64,000 bases of DNA from Pyrrhoderma lamaoense (Eukaryota; Basidiomycota; Agaricomycetes; Hymenochaetales; Hymenochaetaceae): NCBI GenBank assembly GCA_002794735.1, contig NBAZ01000006.1:1240001-1304000 (forward strand), in the 5' to 3' direction. Positions within the stretch are counted from its first letter, which is position 1. Each line of letters begins with the position of its first letter. A model generated the notes under the pieces. The model saw nothing but the letters and a program-made list of their open reading frames with translations. It ran no database searches and was not told the origin of the DNA. Positions 11,021 through 23,300 of this stretch are shown here, in pieces. The translations under genes were made by a program, and so were the position numbers.

Positions 11021-13316
11021 ATGGCCTTGGATGATGTAGTGAAGGGGCCGCAGCTTCGAGGGATATTTTTTACTATCTGTATCTTCGTCGTTTTTCTCCA
11101 AGCAGGACTTTATGCCGCGCGACGTCAGACATCAACCTCAATCCATCAGGGTGACCATGTTCGCCAGCGACGAGAGGTTGTCTCTATAGAAGAGCATCCA
11201 ATTCCTAAACTTATGGCCGAGGCTGAAGACAACTTTCGAAGTCTTCTTAAAAGGCAGAGTAAAACTCTTGAGCAAGCGGTTGCCGAATATAAAAGGCGAT
11301 ACAATCGTGATCCTCCAAAGGGATTCGACGATTGGTTTAAGTTTACAGTTGAACGCAACATCCGCATAATAGACGATTACGATGCAATTCATGAAGACCT
11401 CTCTCCTTTCTGGGATCTCTCAGGAATAGAGCTACGGAGGAGGGTGGATCAGGTGCGACTACTCTAACTCGAACTTGTGACTTGCATTTAATATATATGC
11501 TTAGGTTGGCCATTTGCCATCAATTGACATGGTTAGGGTTGAAAAGGGTGCTGTTAAGGCGTTGAACATGCAGCAAAATAAGGAGCAAGACGAAGAAGTG
11601 AGTGCCCGTGCGAATGGGTTTAGAAGGATGATTGAAAAGTTTGGAGACAAGGTTTTTGATTGTTTTTTAACTATACATTTTGTATTTCCTCAACTTACGC
11701 ATAAAAAAACTAGATTCCAGATATGGATTTTCCAATAAATGGAAAGGCTGAAGGGCGTATTCTAATACCTTGGGAACATAAAAAATATCCTGAATTGACA
11801 GTCCAAGATAGCTCAAGTAAGAATACAAATCAATGCAGTTAATCAATTTTTTAACATACAAACTAGTTGGTATCGATACAATCCTTGGATCTGACTTTAC
11901 GGCTGATTGGCGCGGTGATGGAAACGTGTGGGAGTCCTGGAGACGAACGTGTCCTCCTAATACAAAGGCTCGAAAGCTGTTTTCTTCCGTGAAACCCTCT
12001 GTCCAAACCCCTCGCATTGTTAATTTCTATGATGCACTAAAGAACCAAACTACAGTATCAATCACTGATAATGTGACATTTGCAAAGAGTGTAGACGACA
12101 AGTTCGATTTCTGCGAATCTCCTTCAACGCACTACATGCAAGGACATTTCTTTTCTGATTGGCGCACTATTTCTGTATTATATCCTGTCTTCTCGCCCGC
12201 TAAAGCTCAAGGATATGCAGACATCCGTATCCCAAGTCACTACTATCATCAAGCTACTCCTCAATACACGTACGGGTGGGATACGATTAATCTAAAAGGA
12301 AAAGCAACAGATGACATGGAGACAGCTTGGGAGAATAAGAAGGATATAATCTTCTGGAGAGGAGCTACTACAGGTGGCGGGAATTCCCCTTCAGGTTTCG
12401 CCGCACAATACCAGCGACACAGGTACCCTAATCATACTTGTATCAGTGACATATATTAAGGTTATCGTTTCCCATCTAGGTTTGTTCGTATGGCGAGCTC
12501 ACGGAGTGAAGATAATCGAACTATAGTATTCCCATCTCCTGATACGTCATCCTACACTTCGGCATCTGTTCCTATTGCGAAGCTGAATGATGAGATCATG
12601 GATGTGGCCTTCGTTCGCCTTCTCGGCTGGGCGAATTATCCTGGTGGCCGCGCTGCTCTCCGAAAGGATCATAGATTTGATAAATCAGTGCCTCTTGGTG
12701 AACACTGGAAATATAAGTACCTTGTGGATATCGATGGTATGGGATATTCCGGACGTTTCCTGTCCTTCCTTGCTTCGAATAGCGTCCCTATCAAAGCTAC
12801 TATCTATCAAGAGTACTTTTCCGACTGGCTACAACCGTGGTATGTTTTTTTTAGGTTTTATTCTTCTCATGTTATCACTAATATGAATATTTATTGTGAA
12901 GGCTCCACTATATTCCTTTATCTCAATCCTATGAGGAATTATACAATATATTTGCATTTTTCTCTGGTCCAACACCTTCAATGCTAGAGGCTGCAAATAT
13001 AACTTCGCCAAATTCTAGACAACGTTTGGATGATGGGGAACGACGATTACGCCGCATCGCTCGCGCGGGGAAACACTGGAAGAATACTATTGGAAGACCA
13101 GTAGATATGGAAGGTATGTACCTCTATAACTTCCTTTTACTCCCAAAGCATCTGGTTTTCTTTGTCGCGTAGAGTCTAGACAAGAATTGACCTTCCCTTG
13201 CTATAGCATATGTTTATCGCCTGGCCTTGGAGTGGGCCCGTCTATGGTCCGATGATCGGGAGGCGATGAGCTTCAAACTTGAAAACAATCCATATCAAGA
13301 TAATCCCTTGTCCTAG
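11021..13316 (+). CDS. GT90 glycosyltransferase (CAP10 domain), type II membrane protein
   Basis: CAP10/GT90 family glycosyltransferase, related to cryptococcal Cap10/Cxt1-type capsule and glycan enzymes and animal POGLUTs; probably acts in the Golgi. Exons 11021-11452, 11505-11651, 11714-11816, 11867-12422, 12480-12839, 12902-13113, 13207-13316. The N-terminus is a short cytosolic tail and one membrane anchor (residues about 14-33). The luminal part has FDDWFKFTVERNIRIIDDYD, then FWRGATTGGGNSPSGFAAQY, YKYLVDIDGMGYSGRFLSFL, KATIYQEYFSDWLQPWLHY and a C-terminal AYVYRLALEWARLWSDD. These follow the family order with intact donor-binding motifs. All seven exons join in phase with no frame repair needed. 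Substrate unknown. Confidence 0.92.
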
Positions 13317-14462
13317 ATTATGTATTTTTTATGTCGTTGAAATTCTGAGAACGATTGCCTTGGCTGAATCGTTTAAAAGGCCATTTGTACTCCTTCATAT
13401 GGTTGGGTATTATACTTATTGTAGATATAGATTAATTCTTCTGATTATTTGTAGTAACTTATTTGGGTTCTTTTCTTCTTTCTTCTAAATGATCTAGTTA
13501 TAGTTATTTCTCTTTAAGAAAATGTAATTAAGCAATTAATGAGCCGGAACTCATTTAGGAAAGATGCCTGAGGTAGATCAGGGATGGCATGTATTTTTTT
13601 ACGTCGCACTTGCGTACCTGTGCTCACGCGTTCACCATGCTTGTCTTTGTTGTTCAAATCCCTTTGAGATTCGAGCTTATTGGCAAGATGAGTCGGTGCA
13701 AGTTTCGTATGTTCGACTGATGTCTCGGATTGTGCATGCGGGTCCTATTGACCGAGTATATGGGGACTTTAAGTTTGGTGTTAGTCAGAGCTGGGATGCC
13801 GCATTGCAAAAGCATGGCTCGTAGGTATCTCAAGGAATCAAAGAAGCTGGAATGGATGAACTCTGATAACGCCAAAGTGACTCGAAAAAGTGTCCTTCCC
13901 CCTTTTATTACTACTATGATTGTACGTGTCACTGACTATGTTCGACACTACGAGCACGTGTGTTCAAAAAGACCACGGGTACTCAGTTTTATCTACAAGT
14001 ATACAACGTTTTCACTTTTTGAAGATGTTTTAAGTGGCTCGTGATGAGTCTGCGTGATCACTGGCATTGGTTCTTATGATTGAACAGCGGTGATTAGTGA
14101 AGAGAAGCTAATGGGGTTTGATAAGAGGTATAAATCTAGTGTTTAATCAAACAGTAGACATGTTACGGCTAAGCATATGACCATCACTACAGTACTCCAG
14201 TGAATCTCAGTGTGGTGAGATGCGTCCCGGGTTCATGGACACGCGTTCTAGGCGTGTTCGAGATCACTAGAGTGTCATCAGGGGATTCGCTTGTTGTATG
14301 AATACGGCATCGGCCTAAATAGCCAGTAAAAAGAACACTGATGCTTCTGCTGGTCATCCTTCATCTGAACGACTGCTTTAAAAAGTATATAAATCTGCTC
14401 CACATTCTCCCTTTCACCTCTCTTTTCTCAACTGATCCCATTAACCGATATACTATCCGATA
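13317..14462. other. Gene-free region between GT90 and 2OG-oxygenase-like gene
   Basis: About 1.15 kb. Overlapping short frames at 13564-14044 have no recognisable motif. The stretch 14196-14275 can form two short stems (ATCTCA/TGAGAT and ACACGC/GCGTGT) but does not fold into a tRNA by eye. The 3' part is the promoter of the next gene. Confidence 0.35.
14386..14393 (+). promoter_or_regulatory. TATA box of the 2OG-oxygenase-like gene
   Basis: TATATAAA, about 75 nt upstream of the ATG at 14463, followed by a pyrimidine-rich leader (CTCCCTTTCACCTCTCTTTTC) usual for fungal transcription starts. Confidence 0.6.
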
Positions 14463-16091
14463 ATGCCGCGTTCAAACGTAACAGCGAGTTCATCATCTTC
14501 GTCAGCGTCGTACTCTGCCAACCGATTTACTTTGCCTTATACTCAAAGCTTGACAGACTTCGAACTGGATCGAGGAAATTACAAGAGCCCATCTTATAAT
14601 TTTTCACCATCTCATATCGGTCACGGCCGACAACTCTCAGGATATGAATCTGAGACTGTTCATCGTCATAATGTTTCAAAACTCATGAATGCTAAGGCTC
14701 GACCTTTTTCGATATCTGGACATATTCCTCTAGATGACAACACCAAACTCACTGTTTTCTTTCGATCACAGGTACGACCTTTCAACTAATGCGGAAAAAT
14801 AGAAGTATTGATTTCATTTATTCTATAGAGTGGTATAACACATTCACTCGATTTCCCAATCGATGTTGAGGTCGAGGCACCCCCAGAGCTAGATGTCCTC
14901 ATCGCTGCGTGCAAACCCCATGCAACATGTGAAATGGACGGCTTCTCCGATCGAGAATCACTATTCTACCCGCCAAAGTTGCCTTTAACAGCAACACTCG
15001 AACTGGCAAACCATCCCATACTTGACGCAGTTCGTGCTTCTCTTTTTCCTCGCTTAGCTACTGGTCAGTATCTCGTAGCCGTTCGTGACGTTATGCAATT
15101 AGTACCAACTGGTGGTCACATGTGTCCGCAACGACGCTTGACCCAAGAAGAAGAGAAAGTTGCAACTATCATTGTTACGTTACCCGTCCGTTTTCGAGGG
15201 GTGCACTTACTGTGCATGATTTTGAAGGTAATGAAGAAAAGTACTATGGCCGAGGGGGAAGCCCGGCTGCCTTGAATGGACAGCTTTTCTAGCGGACTGT
15301 GATCATGAGATCGAAACAGTAAAAAGAGGTGTTCGATTGATGATCACATATACGGTCTTTATGCGTACATTTGGGCCCTCCACCTCTCCTTCGGAATCGC
15401 TGATGCTCCCTAGTGAACACTTCTTAGATCTAATCTGCCCTGTCCTTAATGCTTCAAGAGGGAAAACCATTGCTTTCTATCTCCGGGAACAGTACGGATT
15501 TTCTCCTGCTGAGGTACTGGCTGGAAGCTTAGTCCCCCATGTGAGTATCAAATTCCTTCTAGATTAAACCTCTTTCTAAATTCGCGTTGTTCTTAGCTCA
15601 AAGGCGGTGATGCTTTGCTGTACTCTGCTCTTCGGCTCTACAAGATTACACCCGAACTTCGATGGGCGGCTGGCGGTTATGTCTGGCCCGTAGATACGAC
15701 TGTTAACTGCGGCAACTTCTTCCATCACTCTCCTCGCGCAAGTACAACCCGTAGTCCTCTTGCTTCTGTTAAGACTCTTATGTCACCTAATGGACGCTCA
15801 CGACGTGCTTATTCGGGTATTTCACGTTCAAGCTTCTCGCTCTATCGGGATCCAGGTTCTGATACAACCGACGAAGATGATTTCGATGTCTCTGGAGGGG
15901 ACGCCGCTGCTCTTCGTGCTCGCATCGAGAGTAGCGGTGCTGTCCCGATGACCCATGCAGGCATCACCCTACTTTCGGATGACGCCTCAGGTGTGGGAGA
16001 ATCAATTACAAAAGAACGTGTGCCGTATATTTCTGCTGACGGACTTGACAAACTCATAATTAATGTTCTTCTTGTCGCTTATGTGCGGTGA
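14463..16091 (+). CDS. 2-oxoglutarate/Fe(II) oxygenase-like protein (two frame breaks)
   Basis: Fungal Fe2OG-oxygenase-like protein. Exons 14463-14771, 14829-15540, 15597-16091. The core strand region needs two single-base additions: at 15198-15201 to read PVRFRGGALTVHD, and at 15274 to read AALEWTAFLADCDHEIETV; then RGVRLMITY follows in frame. The DCDHE and RGVRLMITY blocks match the distal iron-ligand His and the 2OG-binding Arg of the family. The first metal-binding H-x-D is not clear: the expected place reads TGGHMCPQRRL. The N-terminal 100 residues and the C-terminal Ser/Arg-rich tail (15740-16090) look disordered. Stop is TGA after AYVR. Activity is uncertain because of the missing H-x-D; it may be a catalytically altered member. 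Confidence 0.7.
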
Positions 16092-17271
16092 AGTCATAAG
16101 ATGAACTCTGAATGAATGATCTCCGCTCGCCTATGCTTGAGATACATCCTAACCGTCTGACTATTGTTGTTTTCATGATCTTCATGTCCATTATTCCCAT
16201 TCTCGTCTGTCTATGTATCATGACTCACTGCATTGTGTTCTTCTGCATTTTACGCTATTGCATTGCTTTCAGCCCCAACTCGATTGCTCGTCGTTCTCCC
16301 TTGTCGCACTGTACTCTATTACGCACATCCCTATTCCCCTGCTTTCTTGAGCCGTTTTTGACCTGTTGTATCTGTACTGAATTCTGTTTGATTAGCTTCG
16401 GAGGAGGATGTCTTGTCTTCTAATTATGTTATACTTGAATATTTTTATGCCTTTTCCTTCACTTATACTATCCTGTTTTTGTTATCTTGTTACTTTTGAT
16501 CATTTTCCAAGCGTAGGGAAATAAAACATGATTATATATGGCTATGTCTCGGATTCTGACCGTCCACATCTGTAGATCACCGTGGTGCTTCTCTTCTGTT
16601 GTCCTTGACGTTTCATTAAAATTCGTTACTTCCCAAGACTAGAAGCACTTCCGAACCAAATACTTTGAAACCCTAACCCCGAGGCGATATTTTCCCGAGA
16701 CATATGTTTTTCAAGGACTCGTCACTCTCCAGGTTTCCCCGCATTCGGTCAGAGATAAAGCCAGATCATATCTAAACCAGCAAACCCTTTTCCCCATTTG
16801 ATATGACGCCATAAACTCAATTGTGAATCCTTGCTTCTTTCAGAGTCCGGGACTCTTTCATCGATCAATTGAGAAGGTTGTCCATTTTAGTACATCCAAA
16901 GGAAAATTCAGGCTTAGAGCAGATTAAGGAAAAGCTACCAATAAGCAAGCGTATCTTTCTCGTTTCGCGTAGTCCGCAATCATCAATTGCAATAACAGGA
17001 ATTCCGTCTGCTTCAGGATAGTGCTTCTCGGGAAGGGAGAATTGCCACCAGCATGGTGAGCATACTTCCGCATTAGTGATGTGAAGGGAAATGATTACAA
17101 ATACTGCCTTAATAAGTTCAAACAGCCACATATCTGCTACTCAAGCGTTAGGACTACTTTAATACTGGTGTTTGGGCCTATGTTATACACTTGATTGGAT
17201 TCTGTATTTCTAGACACGTAGGACATTCGCTTCTGAAGGTCTTTTACGCCGTAGAGAGAAGATGGAAATAA
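16092..17271. other. Gene-poor region before LysM copy 2
   Basis: About 1.2 kb. It holds the 3' end of the oxygenase-like gene and upstream sequence of LysM copy 2. One minus frame (17131-16865, 88 residues) starts with a hydrophobic leader MWLFELIKAVFVIISLHITNA and has five Cys, so a small secreted protein is possible, but no homology or splice pattern supports it. Confidence 0.3.
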
Positions 17272-17279
17272 TATAAAAG
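17272..17279 (+). promoter_or_regulatory. TATA box of LysM copy 2
   Basis: TATAAAAG about 100 nt before the ATG at 17375, same word and distance as for LysM copy 1. Confidence 0.6.
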
Positions 17280-17374
17280 GCACAAAGGTAACAACAATTT
17301 TCCATCAGCTCATTCGTTTTCTAACGCATCTCTACTCTGATCTTCTCTACTTACTTCTGCAAACTTTTAAAGAT

Positions 17375-18030
17375 ATGTCTCAAAGATTAGCGTCTTCAGC
17401 GTTCTAGTACTTTCTTTTGCAGCAGTCACTTTTGCTGCTCGTAAGTTATTTTACTTGCTTATTATTGAATGTGAGATGTGCTCATTGATATGATCCTCCA
17501 TTCAGCTTCACAGGGTACCTGTGCACGCAACTACACTGTCCAGGTGGGCGATTTCTGTGATTTGATATCCGCAGAAAACAATGTTTCAACGTAAGCAATC
17601 AAGATATCAACACATAAGATCCAGATATACTAAAGTCCGATCAGCTTCCAACTCACAAACTCAAACCCGGGCTTAAACTGCAACACTCTGCAAGTTGGAC
17701 AGGTTAGTACATCAGTACAATGTTAAACTTCTATGCTATACAAATCACTTATACGAATGACCCTGTTCTTTTTGTAGTCTCTTTGCCTTGGCTTTGTGGG
17801 GCAGGATTGCACAACTACAGCTGTAGTTGAAGATCAACAAACCTGTAATGACATAGCATCTGCTGCAGGAATACCAGTCTCAACTCTTACATCCAACAAC
17901 CCCAATGTTAACAGTAACTGCACAAATATCTATCCCGGAGAGGTGAGTTACTATCTAGTTTCTGTGATCTAGGGAAACTAACATTCAGTAAAAGGTATTG
18001 TGCACGGACTCGAGTATCATTGGATACTAG
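17375..18030 (+). CDS. Small secreted protein with two LysM domains (copy 2), frame broken at its start
   Basis: Paralogue of the LysM gene at 6744-7348. Exons 17375-17440, 17506-17590, 17645-17702, 17778-17942, 17995-18030. Mature part: CARNYTVQVGDFCDLISAEN, FQLTNSNPGLNCNTLQVGQ, SLCLGFVGQDCTTTAVVED, NNPNVNSNCTNIYPGEVLC. Intron positions match copy 1 except for one extra intron after the signal peptide. The ATG as written leads to a stop after ten codons. Adding one T after ATG gives MFSKISVFSVLVLSFAAVTF, a good signal peptide that also matches the MFSK start of copy 1. Either the base was lost in sequencing or this copy is a young pseudogene. Everything downstream is intact, which favours sequencing error. 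Confidence 0.75.
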
Positions 18031-18394
18031 CCCTCCTTATATATTGGTAGAAAATTAAAGAACTTTGAATAATTAGTTTGGGATTAAATGGTTAATAATA
18101 TATTTCTCTGTGACTTATAAACGTATAATCATTCTACATCAAGCGTAAAGGTCTTAAGAACGATACTTTTTCAGAGTGTGATACTATATATCACTACAGT
18201 ATGATAGAGCTTTATGCTAAGTAGCCCATAATAAAACGGCGACGATTTCTGGTGGCTTAAAGCTTAAGAGGGATGTAATGAAATTAGTCAGCGAGACAAA
18301 TCCGACTGACGCGTTTAGATTGCAAGTATAACTATTACACAAGCTTGAATTTGAATTCACCAGCTTGAAGCTGCAACAAACAACTTCACAAACT
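18031..18394. other. Intergenic region before the carnosine methyltransferase gene
   Basis: About 360 bp, AT-rich, probably LysM copy 2 terminator and promoter of the next gene. No feature seen. Confidence 0.3.
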
Positions 18395-20221
18395 ATGCCG
18401 ATTCTCTCTGAAGAAGACCAAGCTGAAGAAGAAAGACATTTTCGAAATGTCATTGCGACTTTTGGACAATATACGCCATACTCGGTCCGTAGCCGTTATG
18501 GATCACTAATACATATGAAAGGGTGTTCTGATTTATTCTTTACAAGCTTTCAGCAAATAATAGGCGCCGAAAAGATCTATATACCCTCCCATTAGAAGAC
18601 CAAAAACTGCTCGAAGAGATTGGGTGGAAGAAAAAGCTCTCAGAGATAGACGATGCGATTATCGCGAATGGAAAATTTATAAAGCAGATGATGATGATGC
18701 AATCTGATATGTTCTCTGAGGGTGATGCCGGGAGTGATCATGAAGAAGATAACGATGACATACACATGAAGGAAGGTGATGAGCAATCTCATAGTGAGTC
18801 TCATCAACTATCTTGAATATTAACGAAGGAATATGTATGCATATAATCATAGGACATCACCATAATCATGAACATTCACATGATACTTCTCACTCACATT
18901 CTCACTCGCATTCGGGAGGCCATAGTCATGCTCAAGATAGATCAGGCCCCAGAAATGAAAGATACCGTCCATCCGATTTTGATATGGATAAACTCAGGAG
19001 CACGATGAAGCAACTGGTTCGGGAATGGAGCGAAGAGGTTAGTATATACTTCCTCTTTTGTAGTTAACCCTTTAAAAATGTCTAGGGGAAAGAAGAACGA
19101 GAGACGTGCTTTGCACCCATGAAAACGGCACTTCTCGATCACTTTAAGGATGTCCCGGAAAGTGAGAGGTAAGAAACAGAGCATGCTGAATAAGCTTTGT
19201 ATACTTATGCCTTGTTAAGGGCGAAGTTACATGTACTCGTTCCCGGGGTAGGGTTAGGACGGCTTGCCTATGACATAGCGATGTTAGGTAATACCGGCAT
19301 AGAATCTATCATCATTCAAAGCTTGCGGCCGCTGAGACTTGTAACCAAGGATTCTCATGTCAAGGAAATGAATTCTCTCATTATATGCTACTTGCTTCCT
19401 ATTTCATACTCAATAGGTATCTGTGCTTTCATATTTTCAAAAATTGTATTCCAATCATCTTCAAGGACCGGATCCATAGAGGAGCATACTATCTACCCTT
19501 ATGTGCATTCATTATCAAACATCCCAAATCGTGATTCATTACTGCGTGCAGTCAAAATTCCCGATGCTTTACCTTCAGCTATACCTCGAAACATTAGATT
19601 CTCCCTTGTAGCAGGTAAAACAAGTAATACAGACTCTTTTCTACGAGTTTATCTAATATTTCAACTGTAGGGGACTTTGAAGAAGTATATGGGGAGGATG
19701 GAGAAGATGATGTCGGACTCTTCGATGCCATCTTGACCTGCTTTTTCATCGATACCGTCAGTTATTTTTATGTCTGGCTTACACCTCTCATGATGACTTG
19801 TTGGAATCTTAACCTTATGTAGGCCAAGAATTTCTTGAATTACCTCCGAATCATTCACAAGAGACTCGCCTCTGGAGGTGTATGGATCAATCTGGGTATT
19901 CTCTATGTACTTTCAACAAAAGTTGGTGCCTAACTAGCTCTTTCAGGGCCTCTGCTCTGGCATTGGGAGAATAACACGACCAACGATCCGTCTATTGAAT
20001 TGGATCTGGAAGAAGTGAAGAGCCTATGTAAAAAGTTTGGATTTAAGCTTGAAGTACGTATATAATGATACTGCACTGTACCCAAAATTAACGGCTTTCC
20101 TCAACAGAATGAGCGAACCATAGAAACCAGTTATACAAACAATTCGCAATCCATGTTAGGTTATACTTATCAGACAGCATTTTGGACAGCAACGAGGTTA
20201 ACAGATGAGAAAAAGGAATAG
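18395..20221 (+). CDS. Carnosine/histidine N-methyltransferase (N2227/CARNMT1 family)
   Basis: SAM-dependent methyltransferase that makes anserine from carnosine and, in animals, methylates protein histidines. First exons 18395-18484, 18547-18793, 18853-19037, 19086-19168, 19220-19287, then 19350 onward. The N-terminus reads EEERHFRNVIATFGQYTPYS, then NNRRRKDLYTLP. The SAM motif is HVLVPGVGLGRLAYDIA, followed by GFSCQGNEFSHYMLLASYFI, HTIYPYVHSLSN, SLVAGDFEEVYGE and DAILTCFFIDTAKNFLNYLR, all family landmarks in order. The end reads GYTYQTAFWTATR. An extra His-rich segment (residues encoded at about 18855-18935, HHHNHEHSHDTSHSHSHSHS) lies between the N-terminal helices and the conserved DFDMDKLRSTMKQLVREW. 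No frame damage seen. Family call strong. Confidence 0.9.
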
Positions 20222-20389
20222 TTCAACTTATCTTTGTAGAGCCAAATTTTGATTGTATTATAATGTAGTGTTTGTAATGAAACTTACAAAATACAGATCA
20301 TTGAGCTTAGTTACACCCGGCCCGGAAGCCGGACAGGGTTGTTCGCGACGCGACACGCTTCATCCTCTTGATTGTATGACACTTAAACC

Positions 20390-23300
20390 ATGGACTCTTC
20401 TTATGTTATTGTTTCAGACGTAGAAAACTCCGAGCATAGGCAACGTATCAAAACAGGCGGTAGTGGCTCTGTGAGTTAGAGGATCACATGAATGTACGAT
20501 ATACTCTGCATCTAGGGCTAACAGGCACCAGTCTACATCACTATCTTCAGAAGGTCCAAGTCCCGAACATAAGACATATGCCCATGACTGGTGCGGGATA
20601 CAACTGGAGGACTCCGAGTCGCTGGTCGACACATTACTGATAAATATGGTCGTGTTTGCAATTTGAGGGGTGTAAACTTATCTGGTGCATCAAAAACGTA
20701 AGATATATAGGCTTAAAGTATAATATCGTTATATTGATATATTAAACAACTTAGACCAGCAAACGACGACCATGCAACATTTCCTGAGAGACATGAAGAT
20801 GTAACGTTTGTTGGAAGGCCGTTTCCTCTAGAGGAAGCTCCGGAACACTTCGCAAGATTACGAAGATGGGGCTTGACATTTAGTTCGTAGTCCGATTACA
20901 ATAGTTAAGAATTCAGATATGAACTAATCTTTAATAGTTAGATTCCTAGTAACTTGGGAAGCTATAGAACATACAGCTCCGTGCGTAAATGCGTTATCTT
21001 GCTCTGATAGAGTTTAATATGGATTTGTAGAGGCGAATATGATTTTGAATATCTGGAATATATCAAATCACTCTTGTCCCTTCTTCCAGAGTATGGGCTC
21101 GTAGCTTTCGTTGTAATGCACCAAGATGTTTGGTCACGCTACACGGGCGGGTCTGGGGCTCCTGCATGGACCATATCTGCTGTTGGTTTTGACATACATA
21201 AAATCGAGGATGCTGGTGCTGCGTGGTTGAAAGGTGTCCGCGGAGGTGGCCATACTGAAGACGAGCGAGGACTTTGGCCATGCGGTTACCAAAAGCTGGC
21301 AGCAGCAACAGTTGCGACATGTTTCTGGGCCGGGGATATTTTCGCTCCAAAACTTAAAATTAACGGTATACCGGTTCAGAAGTATCTGCAAGACAGATTT
21401 CTAAAGGCCTGGGAACTCGTAGCGCAGACTCTTGGACATCTTGAAGGCGTTATAGGTTTTCAGGTAGGCTTACTCTAATTCTTTTCCCCAAAGCAGCCTA
21501 CTTATAGCATATAGATGATGAATGAGCCCCATAGAGGATATATTTCTTCCCAGTCTATGCATTCTTTCGATTATAACACAGATCTCCACTTGGCACATGT
21601 TCGTGAGTCATATTATCTAATGTAAACAAATAATTATATAGTTATGAAATGTATACAGCGTCTCCACTCCAGTCATTTGCACTTGGGTCGGGCCACGCCG
21701 TCAGCGTTCCTCACTATACTCGCTCGTTTCCTATGCCGACCAAACTTACTAGTTACGAACTACTAAATGAAGAAAAAATCAACGTTTGGCTAACCGACGG
21801 GCCAACAAAAGGTCAATGTCTTTGGGAAATGCATGGAGTCTGGGGCTGGGATAAGCGTAAGAACGAGGCCGTTGCCCTCAGAGAGAGCTACTTTGTTAAA
21901 AATCCCATGACGGATCAGAAGGTAGTGTTCCTCCAAACTTATAACTTTTTTCCTTGTATAGCTCACTTTGATGCAAGGTGGATTGGTATACCGATTGCTA
22001 TTATCCACTCAGTCTTCAATGGGCCCAGACTATCCGTTCCGTATCCTCTCCTGAGAAGCTTGTATTCTTAGAGCCAATTCCAAATGAGGTTTGACTTTTA
22101 CTCACTTATTAGTCTTTGTATCTAATTTAATGATCCCCTTAGTTCTGCCCCACAACGTGGACGAAAGAACGTCGACCCCAGAATATGGTTTATGCCCCCC
22201 ACTGGTAAATCCAAGTCATGAGTTCAGTTTTCTTCTAATCTAATGACATAAAAATTATTCAGGTATGACTTAAATGGTCTGTTTATGAAAGCTTTCGGAG
22301 ACTTCAGTGTAAACGTACAAAGTCTTTCTCGTGTGAGAAATTCAATTATCCCCCAGTATTAACAATGATAATAATAATCTCCTTTGACGTAACTAGGGTG
22401 CCTTTCCACTAAAGTGCTTCTATTGGGGTCAAGCTGGGGCACGGGAGAATTTCTCATTTCAAATTCGGAATATCACCGAGGCGGCATACAAGGCTCTAGG
22501 TGAAATACCGGTCATAATGGGAGAATGTGGAATTCCTATGGACATGAAGTAAGCGTCGTTTTGTTGAAAATGCCATTACCTTGCACACAGTGCTAAGCTA
22601 CCGTACTCTCCAGCAAGAAAGAAGCTTTCAGTACGGGAAATTTCAAATGGCAAGCCCGAATGATGGATGCTATGATTACTGGCCTTGAACACAGTCTAAT
22701 CGGTTATACGTATGTCATGACAAATCCACTGAGCAAAGTAGTCGTAAGCTATACCTGCTGACTAATTCTTTGTACCAGCCTATGGAATTATAACCCAGAT
22801 AACGATGATGTTCATGGTGATTATTGGAATGGGGAGAACTTTTCTTGGTTCAGTAGAAGTCGAGCTCATCAACAACCTAAATTACATCAGACATCAGCAG
22901 ATCTTGACGATGGAGGTAGGATATTGCGCGCAATTGTTCGACCCTACGCTGCAAAAACATCAGGAGTACCAGTACTAGTCAACTATGAGGTGAATTCCGG
23001 TGTTTTTGAGTATCACTGGATGGATCCCTTAGTTTCTTCAAAACCTGGTTCGTCATTAACGATTCAACCTCCTGTTGAATTGGAAATTATGGACTCGATG
23101 CCTGAAACCAAGTTGGAAACAGAGATATTCCTTCCTGATATGCTCACTCGTGGGCGACAAGTATTAGTGCGCGGGCTTGAGAAAGATGATATGTACGAAT
23201 ATGATCGAGTCCAGCAGACTTTTACGATACGTGTTGCAAAACGCGAAGCTGGGAAAATTCATAAGGTTACTATAGCACTCGATCCTCCCCTATCTCCCAT

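Noticed and set aside
14196..14275. Possible tRNA or structured RNA
   Set aside because: Two short stems can be drawn, but there is no acceptor stem, no TTC loop in place and no B-box, so no tRNA.
16112..16423. Hydrophobic plus frame of 103 codons after the oxygenase-like gene
   Set aside because: It directly follows the stop codon, is Cys/Phe-rich from a T-rich 3' UTR and has no homology.
16865..17131. Possible small secreted Cys protein on the minus strand
   Set aside because: It has a leader-like start, but only five Cys and no paralogue or exon support; kept only as a remark in the region entry.
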